Notes: generated by a model not told the origin, from the letters alone. A stretch of DNA of 64,000 bases from an uncultured Collinsella sp. (GCA_934667065.1 CAKULD010000004.1:1-64000); one strand, 5' to 3'; positions 33,077 through 41,881 are shown, counted from the stretch's first letter. Made by a program: numbers and translations.

Positions 33077-33758
33077 CGCGGACGCCCCTTCCACCGAACA
33101 AGGCATCGCACACAAGCGCGATGGCAACGCCGACCACGACGCTTGCCGGCACGGCGATATTCGCAAGGCCCAAGAACTTGAACATGGCGACGGACACCGC
33201 GCCCGAAACCGCCGCGACGACATTGCCGCGCGACAGGCGCTGCGAAAAGAGCAGGCAGATGAAGAGAGACGTGCAGACAAAGCCTGCGATAACGGTAGGA
33301 ACATCGATGGCAGCGCCGGCAACAGCGCCCGCCGTGCACGAGACGCCCCATGTTGCGATCAGAATCGCGTTGAGTGCAAAGGCCTCCTTGGGGCCCCAAC
33401 CATCGCCCTCGACCAATTTGGCCAGCGAGATGCCGTAGGCCTCTTCGGTAAGCGTAGCCGTAACCGCCAACGTCTGGCGCTTCGATGCCCCGGCAAGGTG
33501 CGGCGCAAGCGATGCCGAGTAGAGCGCAAAGCGAGAGGAGATAGCGGCGACGCTTGCGATAATCGAAGGTGCCGGCACGCCCGCCAGCCATAGGTTGCAG
33601 ATCATGAACTGGCCGCTGCCCGTCACAAACGTACTGCTCAGGGCAAAGACCATCCAGGGCTCCATCCCCGTTTGACCCATAATCATTCCGCACGGCGCGC
33701 CCACCGCAACATAGGTGAGCATCACCGGCCAAACGGTTTTAACAATTCTGAGCACCAT
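33066..33758 (-). CDS. azlC: AzlC family branched-chain amino acid exporter subunit
   Basis: The 230-residue membrane protein has PVMLTYVAVGAPCGMIMGQTG, STFVTGSGQFMICNLW and LTEEAYGISL, the conserved AzlC positions. With AzlD it exports branched-chain amino acids or analogues such as azaleucine. It overlaps azlD by 11 nt. The genome thus carries both an importer (liv cluster, about 13 kb away) and an exporter for this substrate class; regulation was not seen. Confidence 0.88.
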   Translation of the reverse strand: MVLRIVKTVWPVMLTYVAVGAPCGMIMGQTGMEPWMVFALSSTFVTGSGQFMICNLWLAGVPAPSIIASVAAISSRFALYSASLAPHLAGASKRQTLAVTATLTEEAYGISLAKLVEGDGWGPKEAFALNAILIATWGVSCTAGAVAGAAIDVPTVIAGFVCTSLFICLLFSQRLSRGNVVAAVSGAVSVAMFKFLGLANIAVPASVVVGVAIALVCDALFGGRGVRDAR

Positions 33759-33884
33759 ATCGTTCCTCGCTCTGTCAAGCTATCCGCATCGCGCGCAACC
33801 GCACATTGTAATCGTCGTCCGCCGGCAACCGAGTTCGCCTACAATTGCCACCGGATCGAAAGACGCAACTTTTAGGAAGTCATT

Positions 33885-34697
33885 ATGACAGCTATCGATC
33901 GAGGCCGGGCGACCGCGGCCTTCAAACGCTATACCGATGCTTACGACGCTACCAATCCGCGCATCGCACTCAAAATCGAGCATACGTACCACGTGGCCGA
34001 AGCATGCGATGCCGTAGCGCGCGAGCAAGGCTGGTCGTCGCAGGATATTGACTTAGCCTGGCTTTGCGGCCTGCTGCACGATATGGGCCGCTTTGAGCAG
34101 CTGCGACGCTGGGACACCTTTAAAGATGCCGAGAGCATGAGCCATGCGGCGCTGGGCGTCGAGGTCCTCTTTGGTGAGAATCCCGCCGATGCACCCGCCG
34201 CAACAAGCATCCGCGACTTTATTGACGGTCCGGTGGAAGACGAGCTCATCCGCGCGAGCATCGCCTATCACAGCGACTTTCGCCTACCCAAGGAGCTCGA
34301 CAAGCGCACGCGACGTTTCTGCGACATCGTGCGCGACAGCGATAAGGTCGACATTATGCGCACCATCGCCGACAGCACCGTCGATACCATCCTCAAAGTT
34401 GATGAGGATACGTTTCTTGCCAGCCACTTCTCAAAGGCCACACTTGCCGCCTTTGACGAACATCGCTGCGTTGCACGCGATGAGCGCAACGAGCCCGCAG
34501 ACTTCCTGGTAGGGCTCATCTGCTTTATGTTTGAGCTCGTCTATCCGGCAAGCCGTGCTCTGGCGCGCAAGCAGGGCGATATCTACCGCCTGCTCGACGC
34601 GCCCTTTGGCATTACGCGGCCCTTTACCGATCCCGCCACACAGGCGACCTGGGAGCGCCTCAAGGACGAAATGCGCACCTGGCTGACGCACGCTTAG
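33885..34697 (+). CDS. HD-domain phosphohydrolase
   Basis: The 270-residue protein has metal-ligand residues of the HD superfamily: HTYHV (His33, His36), LLHDMGRF (His65-Asp66), and a later SIAYHSDF and RDSDKVDIMR. This arrangement resembles uncharacterised HD hydrolases near the dNTPase/RelA-hydrolase groups. It probably dephosphorylates a nucleotide or related phosphate ester; the substrate is unknown. TTTTAGGAAG precedes the ATG. Its stop codon overlaps that of etfA on the opposite strand, with no terminator between. Confidence 0.8.
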   Translation: MTAIDRGRATAAFKRYTDAYDATNPRIALKIEHTYHVAEACDAVAREQGWSSQDIDLAWLCGLLHDMGRFEQLRRWDTFKDAESMSHAALGVEVLFGENPADAPAATSIRDFIDGPVEDELIRASIAYHSDFRLPKELDKRTRRFCDIVRDSDKVDIMRTIADSTVDTILKVDEDTFLASHFSKATLAAFDEHRCVARDERNEPADFLVGLICFMFELVYPASRALARKQGDIYRLLDAPFGITRPFTDPATQATWERLKDEMRTWLTHA

Positions 34698-35899
34698 CGC
34701 TCAAGCTGGGCCAGCAGCTCCTCGACGACCTCGACAGCGTCGCCGACAACCTTGTACTGGGCGGCGCCAAAGATAGGGGCATCCGGGTCCTCGTTGATGG
34801 CGATAATGCGCTCTGCCCCACCGATGCCGGCAAGATGTTGGATGGCGCCCGAGACACCGATACTCACGAGAAGCTTGGGCGAAACGGATACGCCCGTCTG
34901 GCCAATCTGATGGCGGTACTCCAACCAGCCGGCCTCCACGACAGGGCGCGTGCAGCCAAGCTCGGCGCCCAGAGCCTCGGCGAGCCTTCGCATCAGCGGC
35001 AGGTTTTTCTTGGAGCCAATGCCGCGGCCCACCACGACGAGGCGCTCGGCATCGGCAATCGAGGCCTGCTGCCCCCACTCCTCAGCGGGAATCGAGATCT
35101 CGACGCGGGCTTTAACATCTTCTGCAAGCGCCACCTGGGCGATCGCGCCGGAACGACCGTAGTCGAAGTCGGGCGCCTTAAAGATGCCGGGGCGCACCGT
35201 TGCCATCTGAGGGCGGTGGTTGGGACAAACGATGGTGGCCATCAGGTTGCCGCCAAACGCCGGGCGCGTCTGCTGCAGCAGCCCCGTCTCCGTATCCATC
35301 GAAAGCACGGTGCAGTCGGCCGTAAGGCCCGTCTGCAAGCGCACGGCAACGCCGGGTGCCAGCTCGCGGCCAAAGGCGGTCGCACCGTACAGAATAGCCT
35401 CGGGCTTGCGCTCGGCGACCAAATCGCAGATCAGGCGGGCGTAGACCTCCGCATCGTTTTGGCGCAGGCGCTCGTCGCGACAGACCATAACTTCATCAGC
35501 ACCGGCGCAAACCAAATGCTCAAGCTCCTCGAACGAGCTCTCGGGGCTCATGCCGACCAGCGCCACCAGACGGCAGCCGCGGGCATCGGCAAGCTCGCGG
35601 CCCTTGCCCATGAGCTCGTAGGCAACGGGAGCCACCGTATCGTGCTCATCGGTCTGCACGTATACCCAAATGTCTTGGTATGCATCGAGATCAGCTGCGC
35701 CGGCGGCCTCGTCACGCTCGATTGAGATAGCGTTGACAGGACAGGCATCGACGCACCCACCGCACAGGATGCAGCTGTCGGTCACACGGGCACAGCGGTT
35801 GGGGCGCTCGCCTTCCACCGCAATGCCGCCCGAGGCGCAGGCGCGAACGCAGCGACCGCAACCGATGCAGGCTTCGCTATCGATAATCAGTCCGCTCAT
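34694..35899 (-). CDS. etfA: Electron transfer flavoprotein alpha subunit with ferredoxin domain
   Basis: This 401-residue EtfA carries an extra N-terminal two-cluster ferredoxin domain: CxxCxxCxxxC at Cys11/14/17/21 and again at Cys43/46/49/53. It then has the EtfA adenine-domain fold and the C-terminal FAD site TRPVVEAGW, HQIGQTG and GVSGAIQH followed by AINEDPDAPIFG. Ferredoxin-extended EtfA subunits are known from electron-bifurcating lactate dehydrogenase (LctC of Acetobacterium woodii) and caffeyl-CoA reductase. It directly abuts etfB, downstream of the FAD dehydrogenase, and should pass electrons between that enzyme, NAD and ferredoxin. Confidence 0.93.
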   Translation of the reverse strand: MSGLIIDSEACIGCGRCVRACASGGIAVEGERPNRCARVTDSCILCGGCVDACPVNAISIERDEAAGAADLDAYQDIWVYVQTDEHDTVAPVAYELMGKGRELADARGCRLVALVGMSPESSFEELEHLVCAGADEVMVCRDERLRQNDAEVYARLICDLVAERKPEAILYGATAFGRELAPGVAVRLQTGLTADCTVLSMDTETGLLQQTRPAFGGNLMATIVCPNHRPQMATVRPGIFKAPDFDYGRSGAIAQVALAEDVKARVEISIPAEEWGQQASIADAERLVVVGRGIGSKKNLPLMRRLAEALGAELGCTRPVVEAGWLEYRHQIGQTGVSVSPKLLVSIGVSGAIQHLAGIGGAERIIAINEDPDAPIFGAAQYKVVGDAVEVVEELLAQLER

Positions 35900-36715
35900 C
35901 TATGCCATCCCCTCGATAATCTTGGCAAGTTTTGCCGCCTGCTCGGACGCCGTTCCCTCAACAACCTCACACGTTTGGTCGCGGTCGGGCACAAACGAGC
36001 GCACGACCTGCGTCGGCGATCCGGCAAGGCCACAACGCGAGGGATCGGCGTTCACGTCGGCAGCACTGACCACGCGCACGTCCGCCTCCTCGGCCGCACG
36101 AATACCGGCGATGCTCGGCATGCGCAGCTGGCCGATCTCCTTAGCGGTCGTCATCGCGCACGGCATCTCAAGATAGACCGTCTCTTCACCGGCGTCGCAT
36201 CCGTGGACGAGCGCCAGTGAGCCACACGTCGTAAAGCCCGCGCTCTGCACGCAGCTCACGTCGGTCACGCAGGGAATCTCGAAGGCGCCGGCAAGCTCAG
36301 GCCCGATTTGCGCTGTATCGCCGTCTACCGCCATCTTGCCGCAAATGAGCAGGTCAAAGTCTTCATCGAGCGCCTCGATACCGCATTTGAGGGCATACGT
36401 GGTCGCCAGGGTATCGGCGCCTGCAAAGGCACGATCGGTTAGCAGCAGCGCGTCGTCGGCGCCACGTGCGATGCAGTCGCGCAGCAGCGATTCGGTCGCG
36501 GGAATACCCATCGATACCACCGTCACGCGTACATCCATGCCAAAGCCGATAAAGTCGTCTTTAAGTGCCAGCGCGCACTCCAGAGCGCTCGCGTCAAAGG
36601 GATTGATGACTGCCTGCTTGCCATCGCGCACGATGGTATTGGTCTTGGGGTCCATCTTGACCTCGGTGCTACCCGGCACCGCCTTGACGCACACCACCAT
36701 ATGGAAATCGCTCAT
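35900..36715 (-). CDS. etfB: Electron transfer flavoprotein beta subunit
   Basis: The 271-residue EtfB has the family opening VVCVKAVPGSTEVK, NPFDASALECAL, RGADDALLLTDRAFAGADTLAT and CGKMAVDGDTAQIGPELA. The DGDTAQ loop and ADTLAT segment match Etf proteins of the bifurcating group rather than the human-type housekeeping form; this grouping is from family knowledge. It lies 2 nt after the dehydrogenase gene and is immediately followed by etfA, so the three are expected to form one complex. Confidence 0.93.
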   Translation of the reverse strand: MSDFHMVVCVKAVPGSTEVKMDPKTNTIVRDGKQAVINPFDASALECALALKDDFIGFGMDVRVTVVSMGIPATESLLRDCIARGADDALLLTDRAFAGADTLATTYALKCGIEALDEDFDLLICGKMAVDGDTAQIGPELAGAFEIPCVTDVSCVQSAGFTTCGSLALVHGCDAGEETVYLEMPCAMTTAKEIGQLRMPSIAGIRAAEEADVRVVSAADVNADPSRCGLAGSPTQVVRSFVPDRDQTCEVVEGTASEQAAKLAKIIEGMA

Positions 36716-36717
36716 GG

Positions 36718-38319
36718 TTACGCGCCCCCTTTCTGGACGAGTTCATCCAAGAGCTTCTCCGAAAACAGGTTTCCGCGGCCCAGCTGTCCGACAGGATCGA
36801 GTTGGAGCTTGAGCTGCGCCGACTCGACCATGGCCTCGTGGCCGTACATCGTCTCCAAGAAGCCCGCCTTGATCTTACCAACGCCGTGCTCGGCGGAGAC
36901 GGCGCCACCCATGGCCGTGACCTCGGAAGCCCACTGGGCAAACAACTCGCCGCCGCGGCGGTAGTCCTGCGCATCGCGCGGAAGAATGTTCACGTGCAGG
37001 TGGTTGTTGCCGATATGGCCCCACGCGGCGGACTCGAGACCGCTTTGGGCAAGCGTTTTGCGATAGAGCGCGACAACGTCGGCCAGGCGCGCGTTGGGCA
37101 CTGACATGTCCGAGCCCAGCTTGGTAATGGTGGGGTCAGTGCGGCGGCGCTCGTCGATGAGCATATTGACGCTCTCGGGCACCGCATGACGGAAGAATCG
37201 CTGACATTCGCGATCGACCTCGGTGCGCGCGACCCATGTCGCATCGTCGCGGCCGCCTGCAAGCTCCAACACCCAGCCCAAGTGATACAGCTCCTCAGTC
37301 GCCTGGGCCTCGTCGTCGCAGTCGAGTTCCACGTAGACGCAGACTTTGGCCTCTTTGTCGAGCGCCGGCAGCGAAGAAAACGCCGTCGACTGCTCACGCT
37401 GACGGCGCAGGATATCCAGGGCGCCTGCATCGAAATATTCGATGGCGGCTGCATGGGATAGAACGGGACGTACGGAATCGGTAAAGGACACGGCCTTGTC
37501 TTCGCTGCCAAAGAAGCAGCTCACGCCCCAAACGACCGCAGGTGCCGCCTGCAGGGCAATCTCGAGCTCGGTGATGACACCGAGCGTGCCGCACGCACCG
37601 ATAAAGAGGTCGATGGCATCCATATCGTCCGCAACATAATAGCCCGATGCGTTTTTGGTCTTAGGCATGGCATAAGCGGGAAGATCGAGCTCAAGCGCAC
37701 GGCCTTCCGCTGTCACGAGCGAGAGGCGACGACCCCGCGCAAAAACCTCGCCACGGTGAAGCTCGAGCAGGTCACCGTCGGTCAGCGCGACGTGAAGGCC
37801 CGTAACGTGCGGACGCATGGGGCCGTAAGCGTAGCTACGGGCGCCGGAAGCGTTGCATGCCGCCATACCGCCCAGGCAGGCAGATGCCTCGGTGGGATCG
37901 GTAGGAAAGAACTGCTCGGGGGCTTCCTGGAATTCCTCGTAAGCCTTAAGCGAAGCCTGGTCCCAACCTGCGGTCGGAAGTACCTTCTTGCCCAGCTGCT
38001 TGCGCAGCTCGGACAGCACGACGCCGGACTCAACACGCAAGAGAAAGTGGCCCTCGTCGTCGCGGCGAAGGCCTAGGTAGCGATTCATACGGGAGGTGTT
38101 GAGGATGTGGCCGCCATGGGGCACGGCGCCGGCAGCGAGACCCGTTCGAGCGCCCTGGACAGTCACCGGGACACCGTCGACATGGAGCTGACGCAGGATA
38201 GCGCGTACCTCGTCTTCTGATGTCGGGAACGAGATACTCGAGGCCTCGCCCGACGAGCGAGACTCGTCGCGACCGTATTCCTCGAACTCATCGGTGAAGG
38301 GTTTGATAGTTGCAGACAT
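36718..38319 (-). CDS. FAD-linked 2-hydroxyacid dehydrogenase (GlcD/LctD-like)
   Basis: This 533-residue enzyme has an FAD-binding PCMH domain (about 28-215: FPTSEDEVRAILR, VQGARTGLAAGAVPHGG, GGMAACNASGARSYAYG) and a C-terminal FAD oxidase domain ending in HIGNNHLHVNILP and AEHGVGKIK. It belongs to the D-lactate/glycolate dehydrogenase family. As the first gene of a three-gene operon with etfB and a ferredoxin-type etfA, it matches the LctBCD layout in which lactate oxidation with NAD is driven by reduced ferredoxin. The acid (lactate, glycolate or another 2-hydroxyacid) is not decided. AGGGGAG precedes the ATG. No lactate permease is adjacent. Confidence 0.88.
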   Translation of the reverse strand: MSATIKPFTDEFEEYGRDESRSSGEASSISFPTSEDEVRAILRQLHVDGVPVTVQGARTGLAAGAVPHGGHILNTSRMNRYLGLRRDDEGHFLLRVESGVVLSELRKQLGKKVLPTAGWDQASLKAYEEFQEAPEQFFPTDPTEASACLGGMAACNASGARSYAYGPMRPHVTGLHVALTDGDLLELHRGEVFARGRRLSLVTAEGRALELDLPAYAMPKTKNASGYYVADDMDAIDLFIGACGTLGVITELEIALQAAPAVVWGVSCFFGSEDKAVSFTDSVRPVLSHAAAIEYFDAGALDILRRQREQSTAFSSLPALDKEAKVCVYVELDCDDEAQATEELYHLGWVLELAGGRDDATWVARTEVDRECQRFFRHAVPESVNMLIDERRRTDPTITKLGSDMSVPNARLADVVALYRKTLAQSGLESAAWGHIGNNHLHVNILPRDAQDYRRGGELFAQWASEVTAMGGAVSAEHGVGKIKAGFLETMYGHEAMVESAQLKLQLDPVGQLGRGNLFSEKLLDELVQKGGA

Positions 38320-38664
38320 GCAGAACTCCCCTTTAGCTAACTACAGTGTTTGCAGGGAGATGTTACCGCATCGTTTCGTTGACGTGTTCGAGACCGTCTT
38401 CATAATTGAGGATTTTTACGTCCGTGCAATTCGGCGAGTGGCTGCTAGATCTCGGCAGGCGATGTTTTTGACACATATCGCTTCGCCGCCAACGATCGCG
38501 AAATTGGCACTCGAAAAATGTTGAAGTATTTTTTACCACCTGCTACCTGCGGCGATGCAAATCCGTCAAGCGTTTGGTCAGCTTTTGGTCAAGTAGCGGC
38601 TGATACGGTCGGCATCGACAGCCAAACCGATAGAAGTTTTGGCCCCAGAAGCAGGGAGGTTCCC
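38320..38664 (+). promoter_or_regulatory. 345-bp spacer with promoter for the surface cassette
   Basis: No gene is supported. On the plus strand TTGGCA (38504-38509), 17 bp and TATTTT (38527-38532) form the best promoter; another TTGACA lies at 38468. Two copies of TTTGGTCA about 10 bp apart occur near 38572-38592, downstream of that promoter, and could bind a regulator. The divergent dehydrogenase operon must also start here, but no clear minus-strand promoter was found. Confidence 0.4.
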
Positions 38665-38961
38665 ATGGCATATTACTGGCCCCAGTACGGCGTCGCCATC
38701 GAAGTCGACGACGATCCCCATCTCCTGCCTTTCGAAGAAGAGGCATTCCCCGACACGACGGTCTACCACGTCACTACCGATGTGATCTGCGACCCCGAGT
38801 CGTTCTCGGCACTCGCCCACCACATCGCACGCATCCACGACATCGACCTCCCTCCCGACTTCGATGAGCTTGTCTACTCGCGCCGCCTGATGCTTCATAT
38901 GCTCTTTGGAGCTGACCCGTCCACGTTCGCACGCGTCTACACCACCAAGGACGCCGCATGA
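38665..38961 (+). CDS. Small protein of unknown function, REase-fold-like
   Basis: The 98-residue protein begins MAYYWPQYGVAIEVDDD at the ATG 38665, with AGGGAGG six bases upstream. No signal peptide or membrane segment. The start (WPQYGVAIEVDDDPH followed by VYHVTTDVICDPESF) loosely resembles the DUF559/restriction-endonuclease-fold pattern in which a strand carrying E-x-D is followed by a second strand, but the lysine-containing catalytic pattern is not evident, so it may be a non-catalytic relic. It overlaps the next gene by 4 nt (ATGA), so it belongs to the cassette. Function unknown. Confidence 0.7.
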   Translation: MAYYWPQYGVAIEVDDDPHLLPFEEEAFPDTTVYHVTTDVICDPESFSALAHHIARIHDIDLPPDFDELVYSRRLMLHMLFGADPSTFARVYTTKDAA

Positions 38962-39467
38962 GCGCGAAGAAGTTGCCCCAACTCGCGAGTCCGGGGCATC
39001 GCAAGAAACTCATCGCTATCTGTCTGGCTATCGTCTGTGCCCTCGTCGCCGTAGGCTTGTACGCCTGGCAGTCGCAGCCCGTACCCGAAGCGGGCGCCTC
39101 AGTCACGACGGCCGAGGGCAAATCGCGCCAAGAGATCCAAGATGAGCTCGACGCCATCGTCCGCGACAACATGATGACGATCTCGGTCGCACCGGTCGCC
39201 CAGTTGCAGGAAGGCGGCAAGTTGCGCGTCAACGTGCAAAACGTCCAGGACAACAAATTCCCCCAGCGATTCCGCGTCATTCAAAACGACGAGACCATTT
39301 ATGAGTCCGGCATCGTCGAAACCGGCAAGACGGTCGAGACGTGTCCCGCCGGCGACATCGAAGAAGGCGAGGCGTATATCGAAATCCAGGCACTCGACAC
39401 CAAGACCCATGACAACCACGGCAATCCGACGCGCGTCAAGGTCCGGGTGGAACAGGCCGAGAACTAA
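38958..39467 (+). CDS. Membrane-anchored protein of unknown function
   Basis: The 169-residue protein has a basic N-terminus (HRKKL), one hydrophobic segment (about 18-37) and an extracellular part of about 130 residues that is predicted beta-rich (LRVNVQNVQDNKFPQRFRV, ETIYESGIVETGK, ARVKVRVEQ-like end). The outer part looks like a small Ig-like or jelly-roll domain. Its start overlaps the preceding stop by 4 nt, implying translational coupling, and a 90-bp gap separates it from the next secreted protein. I do not recognise the family. It may be a chaperone or anchor for the secreted products of the cassette. Confidence 0.75.
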   Translation: MSAKKLPQLASPGHRKKLIAICLAIVCALVAVGLYAWQSQPVPEAGASVTTAEGKSRQEIQDELDAIVRDNMMTISVAPVAQLQEGGKLRVNVQNVQDNKFPQRFRVIQNDETIYESGIVETGKTVETCPAGDIEEGEAYIEIQALDTKTHDNHGNPTRVKVRVEQAEN

Positions 39468-39557
39468 CCCCCTAACGCCCGCTGATCATTGCACGCGGCC
39501 ACCAACACTCGTCCAATCATCGCGGGGACGGCCCGCGGCGAATAGAAAGGAACGACC

Positions 39558-40157
39558 ATGGACATCACCAGAAACATGAACGGAGCCAGAGCGCTCGTCG
39601 TGGGCGCAGGGCTCGCGCTCGCGCTCGCAATGGGCGCCTCCCCGACGCCAGCCATGGCAGCCGGGCGTGTTGGAAGCACGAAAGTAATGGTCAGGACCGA
39701 GATCGACAACATCGAGTTCAAAGCACCGACGGTTATTCCCTTCGTCGCCAAGGCCGACGGCACGCTTCAGGGTCCCTCAGAAGATGCAACCACCATCGAC
39801 AATCATTCGGCCTACGGCATCCATGTCACCAACATGAAGATCGACGCCATGAACACCTGGACCATTGCCGCCGACGCAAAGACCGGAACTGCACAGAATT
39901 CCATTGACTTTAAGGTCGGCCCCGAAGGCGCACTCCAGGACGCCAGTGCCGCAACGCAGGGAACAGGAATCGATCTTTCCAAGAACGCAACCTTTGATAT
40001 GGGCTATCAGGGTATTGCCGGCGGTTCGGACAAAATCAAGCTCAAGACGAGCGGAAATGTCGCCCGCGTCACGCGCGACATCTTCCATATAACCGGCGAA
40101 GGCGATCAGGTTGCAACGATCACCTGGACGGTCGAGCCCGGTGCGCACACGGCATAA
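39558..40157 (+). CDS. Secreted beta-rich protein of unknown function
   Basis: The 199-residue protein has a clear Sec signal (ALVVGAGLALALAMGASPTPAMA, cleavage about residue 34), then a cysteine-free mature part. Segments such as APTVIPFVAKADGTLQGP, NHSAYGIHVTNMKIDA and ITWTVEPG suggest a beta-sandwich like those of Gram-positive surface or fibre-forming proteins (WxL- or TasA-like in style, not by detectable motif). GAAAGGA precedes the ATG. Its end overlaps the next small gene. I do not recognise the family; a secreted structural subunit is the best guess. Confidence 0.78.
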   Translation: MDITRNMNGARALVVGAGLALALAMGASPTPAMAAGRVGSTKVMVRTEIDNIEFKAPTVIPFVAKADGTLQGPSEDATTIDNHSAYGIHVTNMKIDAMNTWTIAADAKTGTAQNSIDFKVGPEGALQDASAATQGTGIDLSKNATFDMGYQGIAGGSDKIKLKTSGNVARVTRDIFHITGEGDQVATITWTVEPGAHTA

Positions 40158-40398
40158 GGCGATCGCATCTGCCGCCATCGTCGGCATCTTGGCGCTCGCG
40201 CCGGCAGCGGCCTTTGCCCAGCAAGAACAGGCGCAGGCCGCCACGCAAGTGACGGTCGACCTCTCGGGGCTCGACCGCGGCGACCGCCAGGAACCATTGG
40301 CGCAAACGGGCGACGAAAAGCAGCTCTTGGCAGCAAGCGTCGCTGTGGCAGGCGCGGGGGCAGCCGGACTCGGCCTGCGCATCAAACGCAGCCAGTAG
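40141..40398 (+). CDS. Small secreted protein with LAQTG sortase-like tail
   Basis: Read from the GTG at 40141, it has 85 residues: a signal peptide (RTRHKAIASAAIVGILALAPAAAFA), a mature stretch of only about 30 residues (VTVDLSGLDRGDRQEP), then LAQTGDE, a hydrophobic helix and the basic tail RIKRS. That is the order of a sortase sorting signal, with LAQTG in place of LPXTG. The start overlaps the previous gene by 17 nt in another frame with no strong ribosome binding site, so translational coupling is needed; a TTG further upstream is less likely. It may be a wall-anchored base to which its neighbours attach. No sortase gene is in the window. Confidence 0.72.
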   Translation: MRTRHKAIASAAIVGILALAPAAAFAQQEQAQAATQVTVDLSGLDRGDRQEPLAQTGDEKQLLAASVAVAGAGAAGLGLRIKRSQ

Positions 40399-40440
40399 CC
40401 AGACACAGGCAGGCCACACATAATTTGGTAAGGAGACCCC

Positions 40441-41871
40441 ATGGCATCGAAGAACCTTTTGCCCGTCGTCGCACTCTGCGGCGCGCTCGCAACCGGAACG
40501 CCTGTCGCCGCTTGGGCGACCCCCGTCATGGCGGACTCCTTGCCGGCAGCCCTAAGCCCCGCACCAGACCCGTCGAGCACCATCATGTGCAAGCGATTTT
40601 CGCTCAAGCAGGCCACGATCCTGACCTCGGGATGCCTTCGCCGGAATACGGACGCCTCGATAGTCGTGGATATCGAGCGCTCGAATAAGGAAAACGAATC
40701 CCAGGCAGGTTGTGCCGTCTGCACATGGCATTCGGTTGTGCTTGACGCAGATGACGATCCATGCGATTTGGAGCTGCGCATCGACATCGCTTCGATCGAT
40801 GACTCGGCGAACGGAGCGAGGGTCGCCTTCGACAGCACGTTTTTCAAGAAAGGAGGCGGCATATGTCTGGGCTGCGCCGCCGCGAATGCAGACGATGCGC
40901 AGCTCACCCTCTCATTCACGGCATCGTTGCGGCTGACCAAGGCCGGCACCGATGCCATCGCGGCGGGAGAAGCGTCCCTGCTGTTCTACGCCGTCAGCAC
41001 CGAAGACACAGACATTCATTTCGAGAAGTCAGCCGGGGCACTCAGCCTTACGCGAGGGACGAAAGCAGGCCCCATTGAGATTGATGCCCACGCGCTAGGC
41101 AGGCAATGCATTCTCGCCGACCCGGCGCTTCTCGAAATGGAGTGGAACGGATCCGGGGCCGTCGGGATTGTCCCCTCCGCGCTTGGAGCCAAGACGCTTC
41201 CCTCAAACGAAGGACCCAGCAACGCAACCATAAAAGAAGAGGGCGCAGACAAAGAAGCAGGTATGGACGACACGCCAGCGCTGGCAAACAGCGTCCCAGC
41301 TTCTTTCGAAGCCCCGGACGAAACCGTTGCCGATCCAAACGATTCCGAGCTTGCGGACAGCCTAGGGCTTGCTGGTCCTCAAGAAGTCGATGAGGGCAAC
41401 TGCTGCGTGCTTGCCGCGCTCGACCACACAGAGACTATCGACGCCGCGAACATCGAAGTTGCCGCCGCCAATCAGCCCGTCCGCAAGTCGGCCATCATCG
41501 CATTTCCCGAGTCCGTCGAGGTCGTCTTTTTGCCATCGGGCGAGGTTGTGGCCCCGACACTGCTCACCTTGCTGGGTGCTAAGAATACTCGAAACGAAAT
41601 TAAAAAGATCACGGTTGTTGACCCTGCAACTACCGCCAAGCTGCGTCTATACGCCGTTGCCCCAGACGGAAGCAAGACCCTGGAATTCGATGGCGACACG
41701 CTCCTAGCCTGGCGGCGTCTGGACATTATGCAAGACGTCTCGTATCAGATCGAACTCGAAGGGTTTGATCGAGCCCGCGATGCCAATATCATCGCCGCGG
41801 CTATTGAATCCCCACAGCGACTTATGACACTGCGCTTTGACTACTATCCCTATGTCCCGACAACTACCTGA
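40441..41871 (+). CDS. Secreted cysteine-containing protein of unknown function
   Basis: The 476-residue protein has a signal peptide (LLPVVALCGALATGTPVAAWA, cleavage near 27-31). The mature part carries scattered cysteines, several paired (GCAVCTW, ICLGCAAAN, NCCVLA), suggesting disulphides in an exported protein. Its first third has the same style as the 199-residue protein (beta strands, LTLSFTASLRLTKAGTDAI), then an acidic Asp/Glu/Pro-rich linker (about 265-310) and a C-terminal beta domain ending FDYYPYV. No sorting signal or membrane anchor at the end. AAGGAGA precedes the ATG. Family not recognised; probably a tip or ligand-binding subunit of the same surface assembly. Confidence 0.75.
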   Translation: MASKNLLPVVALCGALATGTPVAAWATPVMADSLPAALSPAPDPSSTIMCKRFSLKQATILTSGCLRRNTDASIVVDIERSNKENESQAGCAVCTWHSVVLDADDDPCDLELRIDIASIDDSANGARVAFDSTFFKKGGGICLGCAAANADDAQLTLSFTASLRLTKAGTDAIAAGEASLLFYAVSTEDTDIHFEKSAGALSLTRGTKAGPIEIDAHALGRQCILADPALLEMEWNGSGAVGIVPSALGAKTLPSNEGPSNATIKEEGADKEAGMDDTPALANSVPASFEAPDETVADPNDSELADSLGLAGPQEVDEGNCCVLAALDHTETIDAANIEVAAANQPVRKSAIIAFPESVEVVFLPSGEVVAPTLLTLLGAKNTRNEIKKITVVDPATTAKLRLYAVAPDGSKTLEFDGDTLLAWRRLDIMQDVSYQIELEGFDRARDANIIAAAIESPQRLMTLRFDYYPYVPTTT

Positions 41872-41881
41872 GGCTTAAATG

